This document shows, piece after piece, positions 35,983 through 45,466 of a stretch of DNA of 64,000 nucleotides. The stretch is from Ochrobactrum sp. BTU1 (lineage in GTDB: Bacteria > Pseudomonadota > Alphaproteobacteria > Rhizobiales > Rhizobiaceae): positions 620,001 to 684,000 of the forward strand of contig CP076356.1 in NCBI GenBank assembly GCA_018798825.1, given 5' to 3'. The notes beneath the pieces are model-generated. The model saw nothing but the letters and a program-made list of their open reading frames with translations, ran no database searches and had not been told where the DNA came from. The stretch's first letter is position 1; each line of letters begins with the position of its first letter. The position numbers and the translations under genes are program-made.

Positions 35983-36429
35983 TCAGCCCTGCGACGGCTT
36001 CCAATCGGATGAAGGAATGGTGTTGATCATCCACGGAATTCCGAACCTGTCGACAAGGGAACCGAAACCAGGTGACCAGAAGGTCTCCCCGAAGGGCATG
36101 ACGGCTTTGCCACCTTCAGCGAGCTGCTCGAACCAGCGCTGGGCCTCGCCTTTATCCTGGGTGTGCAAAGTCACATCAAAACCATTTTTTGGCTTGTCGA
36201 TATTGCGCGACCATTCAACATCCATATCTGCACCCATCAAAGCCTGATCACCGACCTGAAGCCAACAGTGCATCAGCCAGTTTCTGTACTTCTCATCTGT
36301 GATGGGCATGTCTGGAGGCCCATCGCCGTAGGGCATTGCGGCGGTAATCTCTCCACCGAGGACCTTGGCATAGAATTGAAACGCTTCACGACACTGGCCC
36401 TGAAAGCTCAGGCTTGTCACAATCTTCAT
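35983..36429 (-). CDS. VOC-superfamily protein (PhnB-like glyoxalase fold)
   Basis: This 148-residue protein starts at ATG 36429 after GGGAGAG. Residues MKIVTSLSFQGQCREAFQFY and AKVLGGEI begin the first beta-alpha-beta-beta-beta unit. PKNGFDVTLHTQDKGEAQRW and SPGFGSLVDRFGIPWMIN form the second. The last phrase is diagnostic of PhnB-type members. These often lack full metal ligands and have unknown or resistance-related roles. It stands alone on the minus strand. Confidence 0.9.
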   Translation of the reverse strand: MKIVTSLSFQGQCREAFQFYAKVLGGEITAAMPYGDGPPDMPITDEKYRNWLMHCWLQVGDQALMGADMDVEWSRNIDKPKNGFDVTLHTQDKGEAQRWFEQLAEGGKAVMPFGETFWSPGFGSLVDRFGIPWMINTIPSSDWKPSQG

Positions 36430-37165
36430 GATGGTCTCTCCCATTGAAATTCAATGCGTCAAGTAATGTGGCGACACCAATCCAGCTTGGCACACCCTCC
36501 TCCGATTTATCTTGCCGGGAACGGGGAGAGGACTGCGTTAATGCGGCGGTCGCATCCGTTTCTACACTGCCTAGACCGCACCCATTAAAGCGATCACCGT
36601 CCACGATACATTGATATCAAACTAATTATGCGCATATGTCAAGCGGTCGACCCGACGCCCCCGCCAATCTTAACCCCCGCGATCGGCGCGAGACCATGGT
36701 GAAGAACTGAGGAGCGGACATTACGTCTTTCAGAACGAACAGTTATAGGACTAACTTTTTTTTCAGTCACCAACGATCGATGGAGCAATTATCCGCTATC
36801 GAAAGCAAAACGGCTCCTCCATTGAGCCCAAAGTCATCACTGCTATGACAGCTGGATGCTTGATCAATCAAGCGTTCATGAAACAAATTGACTAAAACGT
36901 TTCAATGTTTCCCCACGTCCGTCCAATGCGAAGCGGGCTTCGAGAAACGCGCCATTTTGAACAAAACGATTGATACATCTAACGTATATCAGATGGAGAC
37001 GCGGACAAGAATCTGGAAAGAAAAATATTAATTCGAATAAAATTTGAAAAGTCTGAATAAATAGGATAAATATCAGATATCGATATTTTGCTAAAGAGTT
37101 TTTGCTTACTGCACATTTAGCACCGTGCGCTGATCGAACCCCCTTTTAGAAAATCGTATCACTTT
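36430..37165. other. AT-rich intergenic region upstream of cspA
   Basis: About 735 bases become notably AT-rich toward 37000-37100. No coding frame is supported. The right part should hold the cspA promoter and long untranslated leader, as is usual for cold-shock genes. Confidence 0.45.
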
Positions 37166-37185
37166 CGGCATGCCTCGGCATGCCG
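37166..37185 (+). promoter_or_regulatory. Hairpin in the cspA leader
   Basis: CGGCATGCC-TC-GGCATGCCG is a perfect 9-base inverted repeat ending 29 bases before the cspA ATG. In the mRNA it would form a stable stem just above the ribosome site (AAGGG), a position suited to temperature-dependent control of translation. Confidence 0.5.
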
Positions 37186-37214
37186 TTGACTATATTTCAT
37201 TGAAAGGGTTCAGC

Positions 37215-37424
37215 ATGACCACTGGAACAGTTAAATGGTTCAATACGACGAAGGGCTTTGGCTTTATCCAGCCCGATAATGGCAGCGCAGATGTCTTCGT
37301 TCACATCTCAGCGGTCGAGCGCTCTGCTATGTCTTCAATTAATGAGGGCCAGAAACTGACCTATGAGCTGGAAGAGGATCGCAGATCTGGAAAAATGTCG
37401 GCTTGTAACCTTCAGGCCGTTTAA
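37215..37424 (+). CDS. cspA: Cold-shock protein, CspA family
   Basis: This 69-residue single cold-shock domain starts at ATG 37215, with AAAGGG about eight bases upstream. MTTGTVKWFNTTKGFGFIQP contains RNP1 (K13-G-F-G-F-I18), and DVFVHIS holds RNP2. It binds single-stranded RNA/DNA and melts mRNA structure in the cytoplasm. It has an AT-rich leader with a hairpin, followed downstream by a terminator-like element, a small basic protein gene and rpsU. This cspA-rpsU arrangement is common in alphaproteobacteria and suggests coordinated adjustment of translation in the cold. Confidence 0.96.
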   Translation: MTTGTVKWFNTTKGFGFIQPDNGSADVFVHISAVERSAMSSINEGQKLTYELEEDRRSGKMSACNLQAV

Positions 37425-37485
37425 TGAAGTTATCTTCTAATCCTTGACCACGGATGTACTGGCAACGGACTAGAGGATTTCTTTT

Positions 37486-37516
37486 AAAGGGTCGAGTGCA
37501 CGCTCGGCCCTTTTTA
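37486..37516 (+). terminator. Terminator between cspA and the rpsU genes
   Basis: AAAGGG and CGAG pair with CTCG and CCCTTT (with one T-G pair) around TGCACG, followed by TTATT. It lies about 60 bases after the cspA stop. It would separate cspA from the downstream genes or act as a partial, cold-sensitive attenuator. Confidence 0.75.
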
Positions 37517-37759
37517 TTAGTCTTTTGTGGGAAACAAACAGTTGCTGACGCGTTATCTTTGAACACTGCCACAGAAGAGCCGGTCAAAATTGACCCGACG
37601 CGCCATAATAAAGGCCTCTTATCTGATGTGCGGCCACCATTGAACCAAACCAATCTCCAAGGAAATAGTGATGCGAGAGGTAAAAATTTCAAATCATTTT
37701 TAACGGAGCGGGGGATTCTCGACAATCCGTGCAAAATTGTCTGCCAACCATTCCAAGCT
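37517..37759. other. Leader region before the small basic protein and rpsU
   Basis: The frame of the downstream small protein is open backwards to 37454, through the terminator, but that part has no domain and no ribosome site. I read it as the untranslated leader and promoter of the 37760/rpsU pair. Confidence 0.4.
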
Positions 37760-37951
37760 ATGGAGACCGAAGCGGTGACCACTAAAGATCCAAAAGACAC
37801 GATTTTCAAGCCGATACTTTCTCGAATGGAAGCGCAAAAAGCTGCGACCGATAAGTCAGCGAAGGCAATTCTTAATCAGGAAAAAAGCGCAAAAGACGCA
37901 AAAACTCTGCGGCTGAGAGCCGCCAGGATTGCTCGAGATGAAAACCCATAA
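37760..37951 (+). CDS. Small conserved basic protein encoded before rpsU
   Basis: This 63-residue protein starts at ATG 37760. It contains [20 protein letters not shown] and [20 protein letters not shown] and ends ARIARDENP: a charged, probably helical peptide of a kind I recall from genomes of this order, with no assigned function. It ends 17 bases before rpsU, so the two are co-transcribed and it may be ribosome- or RNA-associated. The ribosome site before the ATG is poor, so the start is uncertain. Confidence 0.65.
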   Translation: METEAVTTKDPKDTIFKPILSRMEAQKAATDKSAKAILNQEKSAKDAKTLRLRAARIARDENP

Positions 37952-37968
37952 CAATCAAAGGAGATATT

Positions 37969-38247
37969 TTGCAAGTTCTAGTCCGTGATAACAACATCGA
38001 TCAGGCGCTCCGCGTCCTTAAAAAGAAATTGCAGCGTGAGGGCGTCTTTCGGGAAATGAAGGCTCGCCGCGCTTACGAAAAGCCATCTGAGAAGCGCAAT
38101 CGGGAAAAAGAAGCGGCTATAAGTCGTGCGCGCAAAGAGGCAAAAAAGAAAGCTCAGCGCGAGGGGTTGCTTCCGAAGCCGAAGAAGAAGCCATTTTTGC
38201 GAAAGTCTCCTACACAGCAGCCGACAGAGCAGCAAAAAGAAGCTTAG
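37969..38247 (+). CDS. rpsU: 30S ribosomal protein S21, TTG start, extended C-terminus
   Basis: This 92-residue S21 protein reads [20 protein letters not shown] then [20 protein letters not shown], the S21 core. The start is TTG at 37969, five bases after AAAGGAG; no ATG is available in the right place. S21 helps 30S initiation and contacts the anti-SD end of 16S rRNA. The chain is longer than the usual 70-75 residues because of a Lys/Pro/Gln-rich tail ([20 protein letters not shown]). It may be a second, cold-linked rpsU copy in this genome; that needs the whole genome to check. Confidence 0.95.
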   Translation: MQVLVRDNNIDQALRVLKKKLQREGVFREMKARRAYEKPSEKRNREKEAAISRARKEAKKKAQREGLLPKPKKKPFLRKSPTQQPTEQQKEA

Positions 38248-38608
38248 TAATTCTGCAGGCGCGCGGCACTAGCCGCGCCGCCACATGGATATTACATTGA
38301 CGATTTGCTGCTTCGAAGCCCTGTCAATTAATGTCGCTGGATGTCAGATTCGAGGATCGAGTATCCGTAGATCTAGAATAAGTTTTCATCAGGGAACAGA
38401 CGATAATCCCCAATTCCGTCTCGTTGATTGACAGTTTCTGGTCAACCCATGCCACGCCAGCTCGAAGTGGCCTATGACTTGTGCATGGGCGGCTGCGCTT
38501 TCGCTACCGCCCTTTACGTCGCAATTTCCTCCCTCTTCGCAATTTCCCCCCTCTTCGCAATGCCGATGCGAATGAAACGGAGGGATCATTTATCCCTCCC
38601 CAACGATA
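38248..38608. other. Intergenic region after rpsU
   Basis: The region begins with a GC-rich imperfect hairpin (near 38258-38282, GGCGCGCGGC...GCCGCGCC) that may terminate rpsU transcription, then the tandem repeat at 38521-38556. No gene is supported. Confidence 0.45.
38521..38556. repeat. 18-base tandem direct repeat (two copies)
   Basis: GCAATTTCCTCCCTCTTC at 38521-38538 is followed at once by GCAATTTCCCCCCTCTTC at 38539-38556 (one mismatch), and a partial third unit, GCAAT, follows. It lies in the 360-base gap between rpsU and the convergent FAD oxidase gene. Its effect is unknown; it could be a slippage-prone or REP-like element. Confidence 0.7.
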
Positions 38609-39904
38609 TCAACGTTCTTTTCCGGCCTGCAACTCCTCAAAGGCAATCTGCAATTTTGCACCTATCATGGCGAAAGGTTCGGGTGGTATCCAGCTCGGGC
38701 CATTCATACTCAGGCGGTCAGTCAGGAGTTGAGAACCCGCACCGGATGCCAAATCGGCAAGCAGAACGCCCTGGCTCGTTCCCCGAAGGACGCCCGCTCC
38801 CCCACAACCTACTGATACAAACATTCCTGGATAGGCCTCTCCAAAATAGAAGCCACCATTGTGTGTTACAGCTGTAAATCCGCCCCATACAAATTCAAAT
38901 TCATGTGTTCGCATATGCGGGAACCGGTTTTTATACAAACTGGTGAGCATCGCTCTTGCTCGTTCGGGAGCAAGCTCGGTCTCGTATGAGTCACCGCTGC
39001 GGATTAACAGCCTTCTGCCTGTCTTTCTCATAGTTGTGCCCATGCGGTGGGCAGGTAGTATTCCCCATTTGGATGCCTCACCTAGATTTGCTAGTTCACC
39101 TTCGTCTAGTTCAGGTGTGAAGGCTCCATATGTCAGGATTCCAATCATTCTATTGCGAACAACGCCAAGCTCACGAGCATGAAGATTGTTAGTGATAAAT
39201 ACCCGATCAGCAATAAAATCACCTTGGTTCGTCTTAAGACAGAACGGCGAACTCTTTGAGACGGACTGAACGACAATGTTCTCAACTAAGTGCACAGACG
39301 AAGGGAGGTTGTCCGCCAGTCCTCTGTGCAAAGCTGCGGGTTGAATAAGAACCTTTGTTAACGACTCTAGACCGTAACGATAGTATTTGGTTCCAATGAT
39401 TTGAGCCAATTCATTTGGAGAATACTCCCTAGGGTTTATGCCCCAGTTACGATAGGTAGCAACCGTCGCCCGAGCGCTTTTTTCTACACGCGGCGTGGCG
39501 GCGGCCGTAATTGCCAACGGGTTTTCATCCCAGTCGCAATCGATCGAGTAGCGATAAACCTGTTTCTTAAGCTCGTCCAGACCAGCCTGGACAATGTTCA
39601 TCTGCTTTAAGGCCCAGTCAGCTGCAAAACCCTCTGCGTTGGCACTCGGTTCACCTGGATTGATCAGCAAATAACCCGAGTTTCGACCAGAGGCACCCTC
39701 CCCAATTGTCGAAGCTTCCAGAAGCAATATTGGTTCATCGGGATTTAGTTCCGCTAAACGCCGCGCGGTTGCAAGGCCAGTGTAGCCGGCCCCTACGACA
39801 ATGTTTCGAAAGCGCCGGGTTTTTGGAAGAACCGTTTGGGCCACCCGAGGCGGCAGAAGCGCGTTCCAGCCAGACCCCGATTTATATTTAGGAGCCATCT
39901 GCAT
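38609..39904 (-). CDS. FAD-dependent amine oxidase (DAO/PuuB-like)
   Basis: This 431-residue protein starts at ATG 39904 after GGAG. FRNIVVGAGYTGLATARRLA is the FAD motif, and EASTIGEGASGRNSGYLL is the covalent- or tight-FAD loop seen in gamma-glutamylputrescine oxidase relatives. HEFEFVWGGFTAVTHNG and GAGVLRGTSQGVLLADLASG give the C-terminal substrate and flavin segments. It oxidises an amine or N-substituted amino acid with O2 or another acceptor. It is the last gene of the 38.6-45.3 kb cluster, about 100 bases after the M20 hydrolase gene. Confidence 0.9.
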   Translation of the reverse strand: MQMAPKYKSGSGWNALLPPRVAQTVLPKTRRFRNIVVGAGYTGLATARRLAELNPDEPILLLEASTIGEGASGRNSGYLLINPGEPSANAEGFAADWALKQMNIVQAGLDELKKQVYRYSIDCDWDENPLAITAAATPRVEKSARATVATYRNWGINPREYSPNELAQIIGTKYYRYGLESLTKVLIQPAALHRGLADNLPSSVHLVENIVVQSVSKSSPFCLKTNQGDFIADRVFITNNLHARELGVVRNRMIGILTYGAFTPELDEGELANLGEASKWGILPAHRMGTTMRKTGRRLLIRSGDSYETELAPERARAMLTSLYKNRFPHMRTHEFEFVWGGFTAVTHNGGFYFGEAYPGMFVSVGCGGAGVLRGTSQGVLLADLASGAGSQLLTDRLSMNGPSWIPPEPFAMIGAKLQIAFEELQAGKER

Positions 39905-40004
39905 AGTTTTCTCCACGACTTATCGACACGCCTTAACCAGCCGTGCACGATCGTTACGCAAGCTCGTCGATTACGAGCCCCATGTGTTTGATTTGGTTAA
40001 CAAA

Positions 40005-41159
40005 TCATCCGACTATCTTACGGATGGTCTTCATGAAGATTCGAGCGCCTATACCAATTAGAGCATCTGGATAGTCGTAATCTGGATTGTGCAAACCTGG
40101 ATGCCCTTCCCCTGCTCCGAGAAAAAACATTGCGGACGGGGCGACACTCCGAAATAGGCCGAAGTCTTCACCGGGCCTGATCGGGAGAATATCTCTGCTT
40201 TCACCATGCGCAATACCTAATTCATCCAGTGCATGACGGATGGCCGATACAGGTTCTGGTGAATTGAAACACTGTCGGAATATCTGATGGTATGACACAA
40301 CAGCATTCAAACTAGCGGCTTGCGCTAGCTCATGCACCATTCCTTCAACCGTCGCCATCAGTTCCGCCATTTTTCCGTCGGTCATTGTGCGAAGCGTTAC
40401 CCATATCTCGCCATGGCCAGGACTGATCCCGAAATTTTCATCTCCAATAAAAGCGTGTGTGACTGTGGCCTGCCTGAAATCGTCATTAACTACGGTTGCA
40501 GTGCCGACTGCTGTTAAAGTACTGAGCAGTCGCGCGATCGTTAATGTTGGCGCAACGCCTTCCTCCGGCGAGGCCGCGTGGGCAGTCTTACCAGCAAACG
40601 CAATCTTCATGCCCCTCGTCGCACAATTTACAGCCCCATCTTTGAGGGCAACAAATCCCAAAGGCAGCCCCGGGAAGTTGTGCTGCGACAGCACCATGTC
40701 AGGCTTGATCAATGCAAATTTCGGATCGGTAATCACGGCAGCCGCACCTGCTCCATTTTCCTCCGAAGGTTGGAACAGCAGAACGGCACGCCCGCGTTTT
40801 GGTCGGGATTCACCGAGCCCAACGCCGATTGCAAGAAGCGTTGCGCTGTGACCATCGTGACCGCAAAGATGGCCTTTTCCCGGAATTTCCGATCGGTAAG
40901 GTAGGCTAGATAATTCCTGAATTGGAAGCGCATCGAGTTCGGAGCGGAGCATCACTGTCGGGCCCTCTTCCAAACCGCGATAGATCGCAGCGACACCATT
41001 CCCCCCAAGTCCAGAGATGATCTCATCAGCGCCAGTTTTTTCCAGCGCCTCAATTACCTTACCGGCTGTCTCTGATTCCTCACCTGAAATCTCGGGCCGC
41101 CGGTGCAATGCATGGCGAAATGCAACAATATCGGACAATTGATCGTCATTTAAAAACAT
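40005..41159 (-). CDS. M20-family amidohydrolase (N-acyl-amino-acid hydrolase)
   Basis: This 384-residue metallohydrolase of the hippurate hydrolase/IAA-amino-acid hydrolase type shows ALHRRPEISGEESETAG at the N-terminus, MLRSELDALPIQE, the metal-site GHLCGHDGHSATLLAIG, FQPSEENGAGAAAVI with the catalytic Glu, and HAASPEEGVAPT of the dimerisation domain. It releases amino acids from N-acyl forms in the cytoplasm. The ATG follows AGGGAATCCA. It lies 64 bases after the ABC ATPase gene, so an imported N-acyl-amino acid is a plausible substrate. Confidence 0.94.
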   Translation of the reverse strand: MFLNDDQLSDIVAFRHALHRRPEISGEESETAGKVIEALEKTGADEIISGLGGNGVAAIYRGLEEGPTVMLRSELDALPIQELSSLPYRSEIPGKGHLCGHDGHSATLLAIGVGLGESRPKRGRAVLLFQPSEENGAGAAAVITDPKFALIKPDMVLSQHNFPGLPLGFVALKDGAVNCATRGMKIAFAGKTAHAASPEEGVAPTLTIARLLSTLTAVGTATVVNDDFRQATVTHAFIGDENFGISPGHGEIWVTLRTMTDGKMAELMATVEGMVHELAQAASLNAVVSYHQIFRQCFNSPEPVSAIRHALDELGIAHGESRDILPIRPGEDFGLFRSVAPSAMFFLGAGEGHPGLHNPDYDYPDALIGIGARIFMKTIRKIVG

Positions 41160-41223
41160 TGGATTCCCTGCTTCAAAGAAGCTGCACCCGCATGCCGGGT
41201 AGCGAAGCGATTTCGACTTTGAA

Positions 41224-41988
41224 CTACTGCGACAAATGCTTGCGTAAGAATGATCTCGTTCGTTCCTCGGTGGGGTTTACAAAGACTTGAGCTGGATCAC
41301 CCTGCTCGACGACGACACCACCATCCATAAACATCACGTGATCAGACACCTCAGATGCGAAGCGCATCTCATGGGTCACGATGAGCATAGTCATGTGCTC
41401 AGCTGCAAGCTGCTTCATGACCAAGTTAACCTCCTCGACAAGCTCCGGGTCGAGCGCTGATGTTGCTTCATCAAACAGCATGACTTTGGGCTGCATCGCC
41501 AGAGCGCGCGCAATCGCAACCCGCTGCTTTTGACCGCCTGATAACCGCGCCGGATATGCTTTGCCCTTATCCGCCAAACCAACTTTTTCAAGCATTCCAT
41601 TAGCGAGGTTTAGTGCTTCAACCTTATTCAATCCCTTAAGCCGCATGGGAGCTATCATAATATTGTGGAGGACATCGAGATGAGGAAACAGGTTAAATTG
41701 TTGAAAGACCATTCCCATTTCCTGGCGTATGCGATTGATGTGTCTTTCAAAAGCTCGCCCCTTCAAAGGTCGATTAACCTGGTTTCCATCAAGCCATATC
41801 TCACCGCCCGAGATCTCTTCAAGCATATTGATCGATCGCAGCAGTGTACTCTTGCCGGACCCGCTCGGTCCGATAATCGATACAATCTTCCCACGGGCGA
41901 CACTTAAATCTATGCCCTTTAAGACTTCATGTTGTCCGTAAGACTTGCGGATATGCCGCAGCTCAATCATGGGTTCTTGATGCTTCAT
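41224..41988 (-). CDS. Polar-amino-acid-type ABC transporter ATPase (second module)
   Basis: This 254-residue ATPase has Walker [10 protein letters not shown] (40-48), Q-loop [33 protein letters not shown], Walker [17 protein letters not shown] and [12 protein letters not shown]. Most of the chain is identical or similar to the ATPase at 18745-19518, so the modules share a recent ancestor. The ATG overlaps the stop of the permease gene. Confidence 0.95.
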   Translation of the reverse strand: MKHQEPMIELRHIRKSYGQHEVLKGIDLSVARGKIVSIIGPSGSGKSTLLRSINMLEEISGGEIWLDGNQVNRPLKGRAFERHINRIRQEMGMVFQQFNLFPHLDVLHNIMIAPMRLKGLNKVEALNLANGMLEKVGLADKGKAYPARLSGGQKQRVAIARALAMQPKVMLFDEATSALDPELVEEVNLVMKQLAAEHMTMLIVTHEMRFASEVSDHVMFMDGGVVVEQGDPAQVFVNPTEERTRSFLRKHLSQ

Positions 41989-42641
41989 CGGATAGCTTCC
42001 GCTTTCTTGGCGGCCTTGCTCAGGACGAATTCCATCGCGAGATTCACGATGTAATAGAGAACAGCGGCGGCAAAGTAGAATTCGAATGGGCGATATGTCT
42101 CGCTAATACCTCGCTGTGCAGCGAGGACTAGCTCCGTGATTCCAAGCACTGAAAGGACAGCGGTGTCCTTTAGAAGGATAATACTGTTGTTCCCAACTTG
42201 CGGCAAGGCTGTAAGAATTGCTTGGGGAACAATGAAGTGGCGCAAAGTAGCAATCCTACCAAAACCAAGCGTTCGTGCTGCTTCCGTCTGACCATGATCG
42301 ATAGCTTTCAAGGATGCACGGAAAATATCAGCGTTGTACGCGGCATAATGGAAACCCAGGCCAATCACACCAGTCCAAAATGCGGGAAGCATGACACCGA
42401 TCTGTGAAAGACCATAGTAAAGCATATAAAGTTGGAGAAGAAGGGGAGTTCCCATGAAGAGAAACATCACTGCGCGAATTGGCAAGCTTGCAAACTTCGG
42501 CGCATATAATGTCGTTACAGCGATGACCATTCCCAAGACAACACTCACTGTACCAGCAAGCAGCGTAATAAGGACAGTCCATGTCAGTCCAGTGAGCAAT
42601 AGACCCCAATAGGAAGGAACCACGCTAAAGTCGAGGCTCAT
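41985..42641 (-). CDS. Amino-acid-type ABC permease (second module, distal)
   Basis: This 218-residue HisM-class permease has [20 protein letters not shown] and [20 protein letters not shown] as EAA loop. It is the counterpart of 19515-20174 (same length within one residue, shared MGTPLLLQL). It overlaps both neighbours by four bases, so the genes are tightly coupled in translation. Confidence 0.93.
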   Translation of the reverse strand: MSLDFSVVPSYWGLLLTGLTWTVLITLLAGTVSVVLGMVIAVTTLYAPKFASLPIRAVMFLFMGTPLLLQLYMLYYGLSQIGVMLPAFWTGVIGLGFHYAAYNADIFRASLKAIDHGQTEAARTLGFGRIATLRHFIVPQAILTALPQVGNNSIILLKDTAVLSVLGITELVLAAQRGISETYRPFEFYFAAAVLYYIVNLAMEFVLSKAAKKAEAIR

Positions 42642-43300
42642 GCGTTCGCTCCCTGCTCTGCAACGAATCGGCCTTCTAGAAAGCGGATGACGATTGAGAT
42701 GGCTGCAATTATAAGGAGGTAGGCAGCGCCTGCGAGAGCAAAGACTTCGAAAGGCTTATAGGTAGAGGTGACAAATCGCTGTGCACTGTAGGTAAGTTCT
42801 ACGACGCCAATCGTCGAGACCAATGCTGTACCCTTCGATAGGATGATAGTGTTGACCCCTAATGAACGGACCATCAGCGGTGCTGCCTGAGGCAAGACAA
42901 ACAATTTCATTGTGTCGAACCGACTGAAGCCTAACGATCGGGCTGCCTCACTTTGCCCTTTGTCAACCGAGAGGATTGCGCCTTTCATCCCTTCGGACAT
43001 GTATGCGCCGATATTAAAACCCATAGTTAGCACCGCCGCTACAAAGGGCGTCATTTCTAGACCAAACTGGGGCCCTCCGAAATATACCAGAAACAGCTGC
43101 ACGAGCAGGGGGGTTCCCCGCACCACGCTTACATAAGCTGCCGCTAGCCAACGAAGCACTGCAATCGGCGAGAATCGACACCATGTTAGAAAGACAGCTA
43201 CCAAAAGCCCTATGACCAGCGAAACGATCGTCAAAGCAATCGTCATGAGAGCGGCATCAGCTATGAACGGTAGGATCCGTACGACCAGCCCAATATCCAT
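42638..43300 (-). CDS. Amino-acid-type ABC permease (second module, proximal)
   Basis: This 220-residue HisQ-class permease has [40 protein letters not shown] as EAA loop and VVELTYSAQRFVTSTYKPFE. It is the counterpart of 20182-20829. It is separated from the binding-protein gene by 115 bases that contain two hairpins. Confidence 0.93.
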   Translation of the reverse strand: MDIGLVVRILPFIADAALMTIALTIVSLVIGLLVAVFLTWCRFSPIAVLRWLAAAYVSVVRGTPLLVQLFLVYFGGPQFGLEMTPFVAAVLTMGFNIGAYMSEGMKGAILSVDKGQSEAARSLGFSRFDTMKLFVLPQAAPLMVRSLGVNTIILSKGTALVSTIGVVELTYSAQRFVTSTYKPFEVFALAGAAYLLIIAAISIVIRFLEGRFVAEQGANA

Positions 43301-43339
43301 GTGCAGACTTTCCTGAGACCAAACGCCGACAGCGTTTGG

Positions 43340-43416
43340 ATTGGCGGGCTATGAAGCCCACCAATTCCTAAAGAACGGTTTGGGGCGCCTCCGCGCGGCG
43401 ACCCTTGGGCCCAAAC
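43340..43416 (-). terminator. Two intercistronic hairpins after the binding-protein gene
   Basis: ATTGGCGGGCT/AGCCCACCAAT (43340-43365) and GTTTGGGGCGCC with CCCAAAC (43378-43416) fold on the minus-strand mRNA directly after the binding-protein stop. They probably set the ratio of binding protein to permease, as in the other two ABC operons of this window. Confidence 0.6.
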
Positions 43417-44189
43417 TATCTAATGTCTCTGCCGACCCATTTTTTAGCGATAGCATCATAAGTTCCATCCGCCATGATCTCGTCAAGAGCTGCCTTTAGA
43501 GCAGCAGCAAGCTCGGGATTATTCTTTCGAATAGCGAACCCCACATCGAAGCGCGGCATCTGCTCTTCCATGAGCTGCTCAATGGGAGCATTGCTTTTGG
43601 CGATCGCCACATAAACAGGTATGTCATCGGCGACAATTGCATCAACTCGACCCGCATTTAGGTCAAGGAGCAACTCCGGGAGACCTTTGTAGGTACGGAC
43701 GACAAATTTGTTCTCGTCACGAACCCATTTTTCAGCAGCCTCACCAAGCGTCACGCCAACCGTCTTGCCCTCAAGTTCCGCAGCACTTCGGGCCGATGAA
43801 CCTTTACGAACGAATATTCCCAATCCTGTGCGATAATAGGGACCAACGAAGTCAACTGCCTTCTTGCGCTCTTCTGTGATACCCATAGATCCGATGATGG
43901 TATCATACCGCCCTGTGACCAAACCGGCAATAATTCCGTCCCACGATGTCGTGATTGTATTGGGTTCAACCTTTAATCGACGGGCGATTTCCGCAGCGAT
44001 GTCGACGTCGAATCCAACCAATGTATTCGTTTCATCGACAAAACTGAAAGGTGGGAATACTCCAGACACTGCATTCGATAATTTGCCCGCAGATTGGATT
44101 TTCTCAAGATCGTCAGCTTTTGATGCCATGCCAGATAACGCTAAACCCAACGCGACCAGTGAGAGCGATACTATTCTAGATATTCCCAT
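43416..44189 (-). CDS. Periplasmic amino-acid-type binding protein (second module)
   Basis: This 257-residue family-3 SBP has a signal peptide to about residue 24 (GLALSGMASKA). DDLEKIQSAGKLSNAVSGVF, LVGFDVDIAAEIARRLKVEP, WDGIIAGLVTGRYDTIIG and LDEIMADGTYDAIAKKWVG match the SBP at 20892-21677 closely (for example both have VTLGE followed by KW, then RTYKGLPEL). The ligand is likely a related amino-acid-like compound. Confidence 0.94.
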   Translation of the reverse strand: MGISRIVSLSLVALGLALSGMASKADDLEKIQSAGKLSNAVSGVFPPFSFVDETNTLVGFDVDIAAEIARRLKVEPNTITTSWDGIIAGLVTGRYDTIIGSMGITEERKKAVDFVGPYYRTGLGIFVRKGSSARSAAELEGKTVGVTLGEAAEKWVRDENKFVVRTYKGLPELLLDLNAGRVDAIVADDIPVYVAIAKSNAPIEQLMEEQMPRFDVGFAIRKNNPELAAALKAALDEIMADGTYDAIAKKWVGRDIR

Positions 44190-44260
44190 TTAAGATTCCC
44201 CTTGTTAGAGATCCTGAAAATCTCTGCTTGTTGTGTTGTTTATTATGCTTTCTTCCAGTG

Positions 44261-45259
44261 CTACACGCACGTGCGAAAACTTCGGGCAGTTTCGTATGCC
44301 ATCGTCGCTGCTGCGAGGTCTGCTAAAGCCGTCCCAACCGCCTTAAAGGTTGTTATTTGCTCCGGCGCACTTCGCCCGCAAACTCCCTCAGTGCAAAGTT
44401 CCCTTAGCGAACCTGCGAGCGTGGATGCAACGAACGCTCCGCTCTCTATAGCCTGAGTAAAGTCTCCCGCCTCATGAAGAGCGGCCTCAGTGTCGACATA
44501 GACACTTGAGCGTTCGAGGGTTTCATCATCCGCTTCGCGCATTGTCGGAGTGAATCCACCTATCAAGTCCACATGGGCACCTTGCTTTAGCCACTCTCCC
44601 TTGATAATCGGTGTCGTAGCCAATGTAGCGGACGTAACAATATCGGCGTCGCGCACGCTGTGCTCCAATTTTGAAGCAACATACGCATCAAAGCCAACCG
44701 CTTGCAGGCGCTTTGCCATGACATCCGCACTTTCCAAGTTTATATCCCAAATACCCACGCGCCGTATTTTTCTGACTGCTGAATAGGCTTCGGGTAAGAG
44801 ACTTGCTACCCGACCAGAACCCAAAACAAGCAAGTTTTCTGCATCCTTTCGCGCGAGAAAGGATGCTGCCAACGCTGACACCGCAACGGTACGCCGGGTG
44901 GTTATGGCATTACCGTCGATTGTGGCGAGTTGAACTCCAGTGCCACCGTCAAAAAGCAGATAGCTGGACGTGAGACCAGGAATCCCTCGACTTGTATTGC
45001 CCGGAAAGACAGTAACGACCTTGACACCAAGATAACCGCCATCTGCTGCGTTTGTCTGCCAGGACGGCATCAACAGCAACGTAGCATCCGGTTGATCTTG
45101 AACCGAAATTTTATGGTGGTGGCGCTGAGGTGCTACGCACCCCGCGATAAACGCTTTTCGCAATTGCTCAATCAGCTGAGGCAATGGCAGGAGGGACGAT
45201 GCATCCTCAAAGGAAATGTTCATAGTGGACGCGCTGACCATTGTGATGAAGACTTTCAT
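44261..45259 (-). CDS. Ornithine cyclodeaminase / mu-crystallin family protein
   Basis: This is a 332-residue NAD(P)-binding protein. GGYLGVKVVTVFPGNTSRG, TSSYLLFDGGTGVQLATIDG and AITTRRTVAVSALAASFLAR form the substrate part. LLVLGSGRVASLLPEAYSAV is the dinucleotide loop (GSGRVA where many members have GxGxQA). Members include ornithine cyclodeaminase, ketimine reductase and N-methyl/alkylamino-acid dehydrogenases. It is the first gene of the 38.6-45.3 kb operon, 71 bases before the SBP gene. A reductive or cyclising step on the imported amino acid fits, but the exact reaction is not readable. Confidence 0.9.
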   Translation of the reverse strand: MKVFITMVSASTMNISFEDASSLLPLPQLIEQLRKAFIAGCVAPQRHHHKISVQDQPDATLLLMPSWQTNAADGGYLGVKVVTVFPGNTSRGIPGLTSSYLLFDGGTGVQLATIDGNAITTRRTVAVSALAASFLARKDAENLLVLGSGRVASLLPEAYSAVRKIRRVGIWDINLESADVMAKRLQAVGFDAYVASKLEHSVRDADIVTSATLATTPIIKGEWLKQGAHVDLIGGFTPTMREADDETLERSSVYVDTEAALHEAGDFTQAIESGAFVASTLAGSLRELCTEGVCGRSAPEQITTFKAVGTALADLAAATMAYETARSFRTCV

Positions 45260-45466
45260 GGAGTGGATTGCAAATTATTGTTGCGTGCGGCTGTACTGTT
45301 CCTGCCGAAATTCCATTTAAAGTGAAACTGCTGGTGATTGACCTAGAGCTTGCTGATCTCGAAGATGTCTCGTTTCACTTCAAAACAGTCGCTTTCGAGC
45401 TTTTATGATCCTCCAATTCAGGCCTCCTGCAAGCAGGTTTTTGAGCCGGTAATAGGCCTAATAGCG

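Noticed and set aside
38428..38877. 149-codon plus-strand frame overlapping the FAD oxidase
   Set aside because: Its second half is antisense to a clear gene and the first half contains the tandem repeat; no domain.
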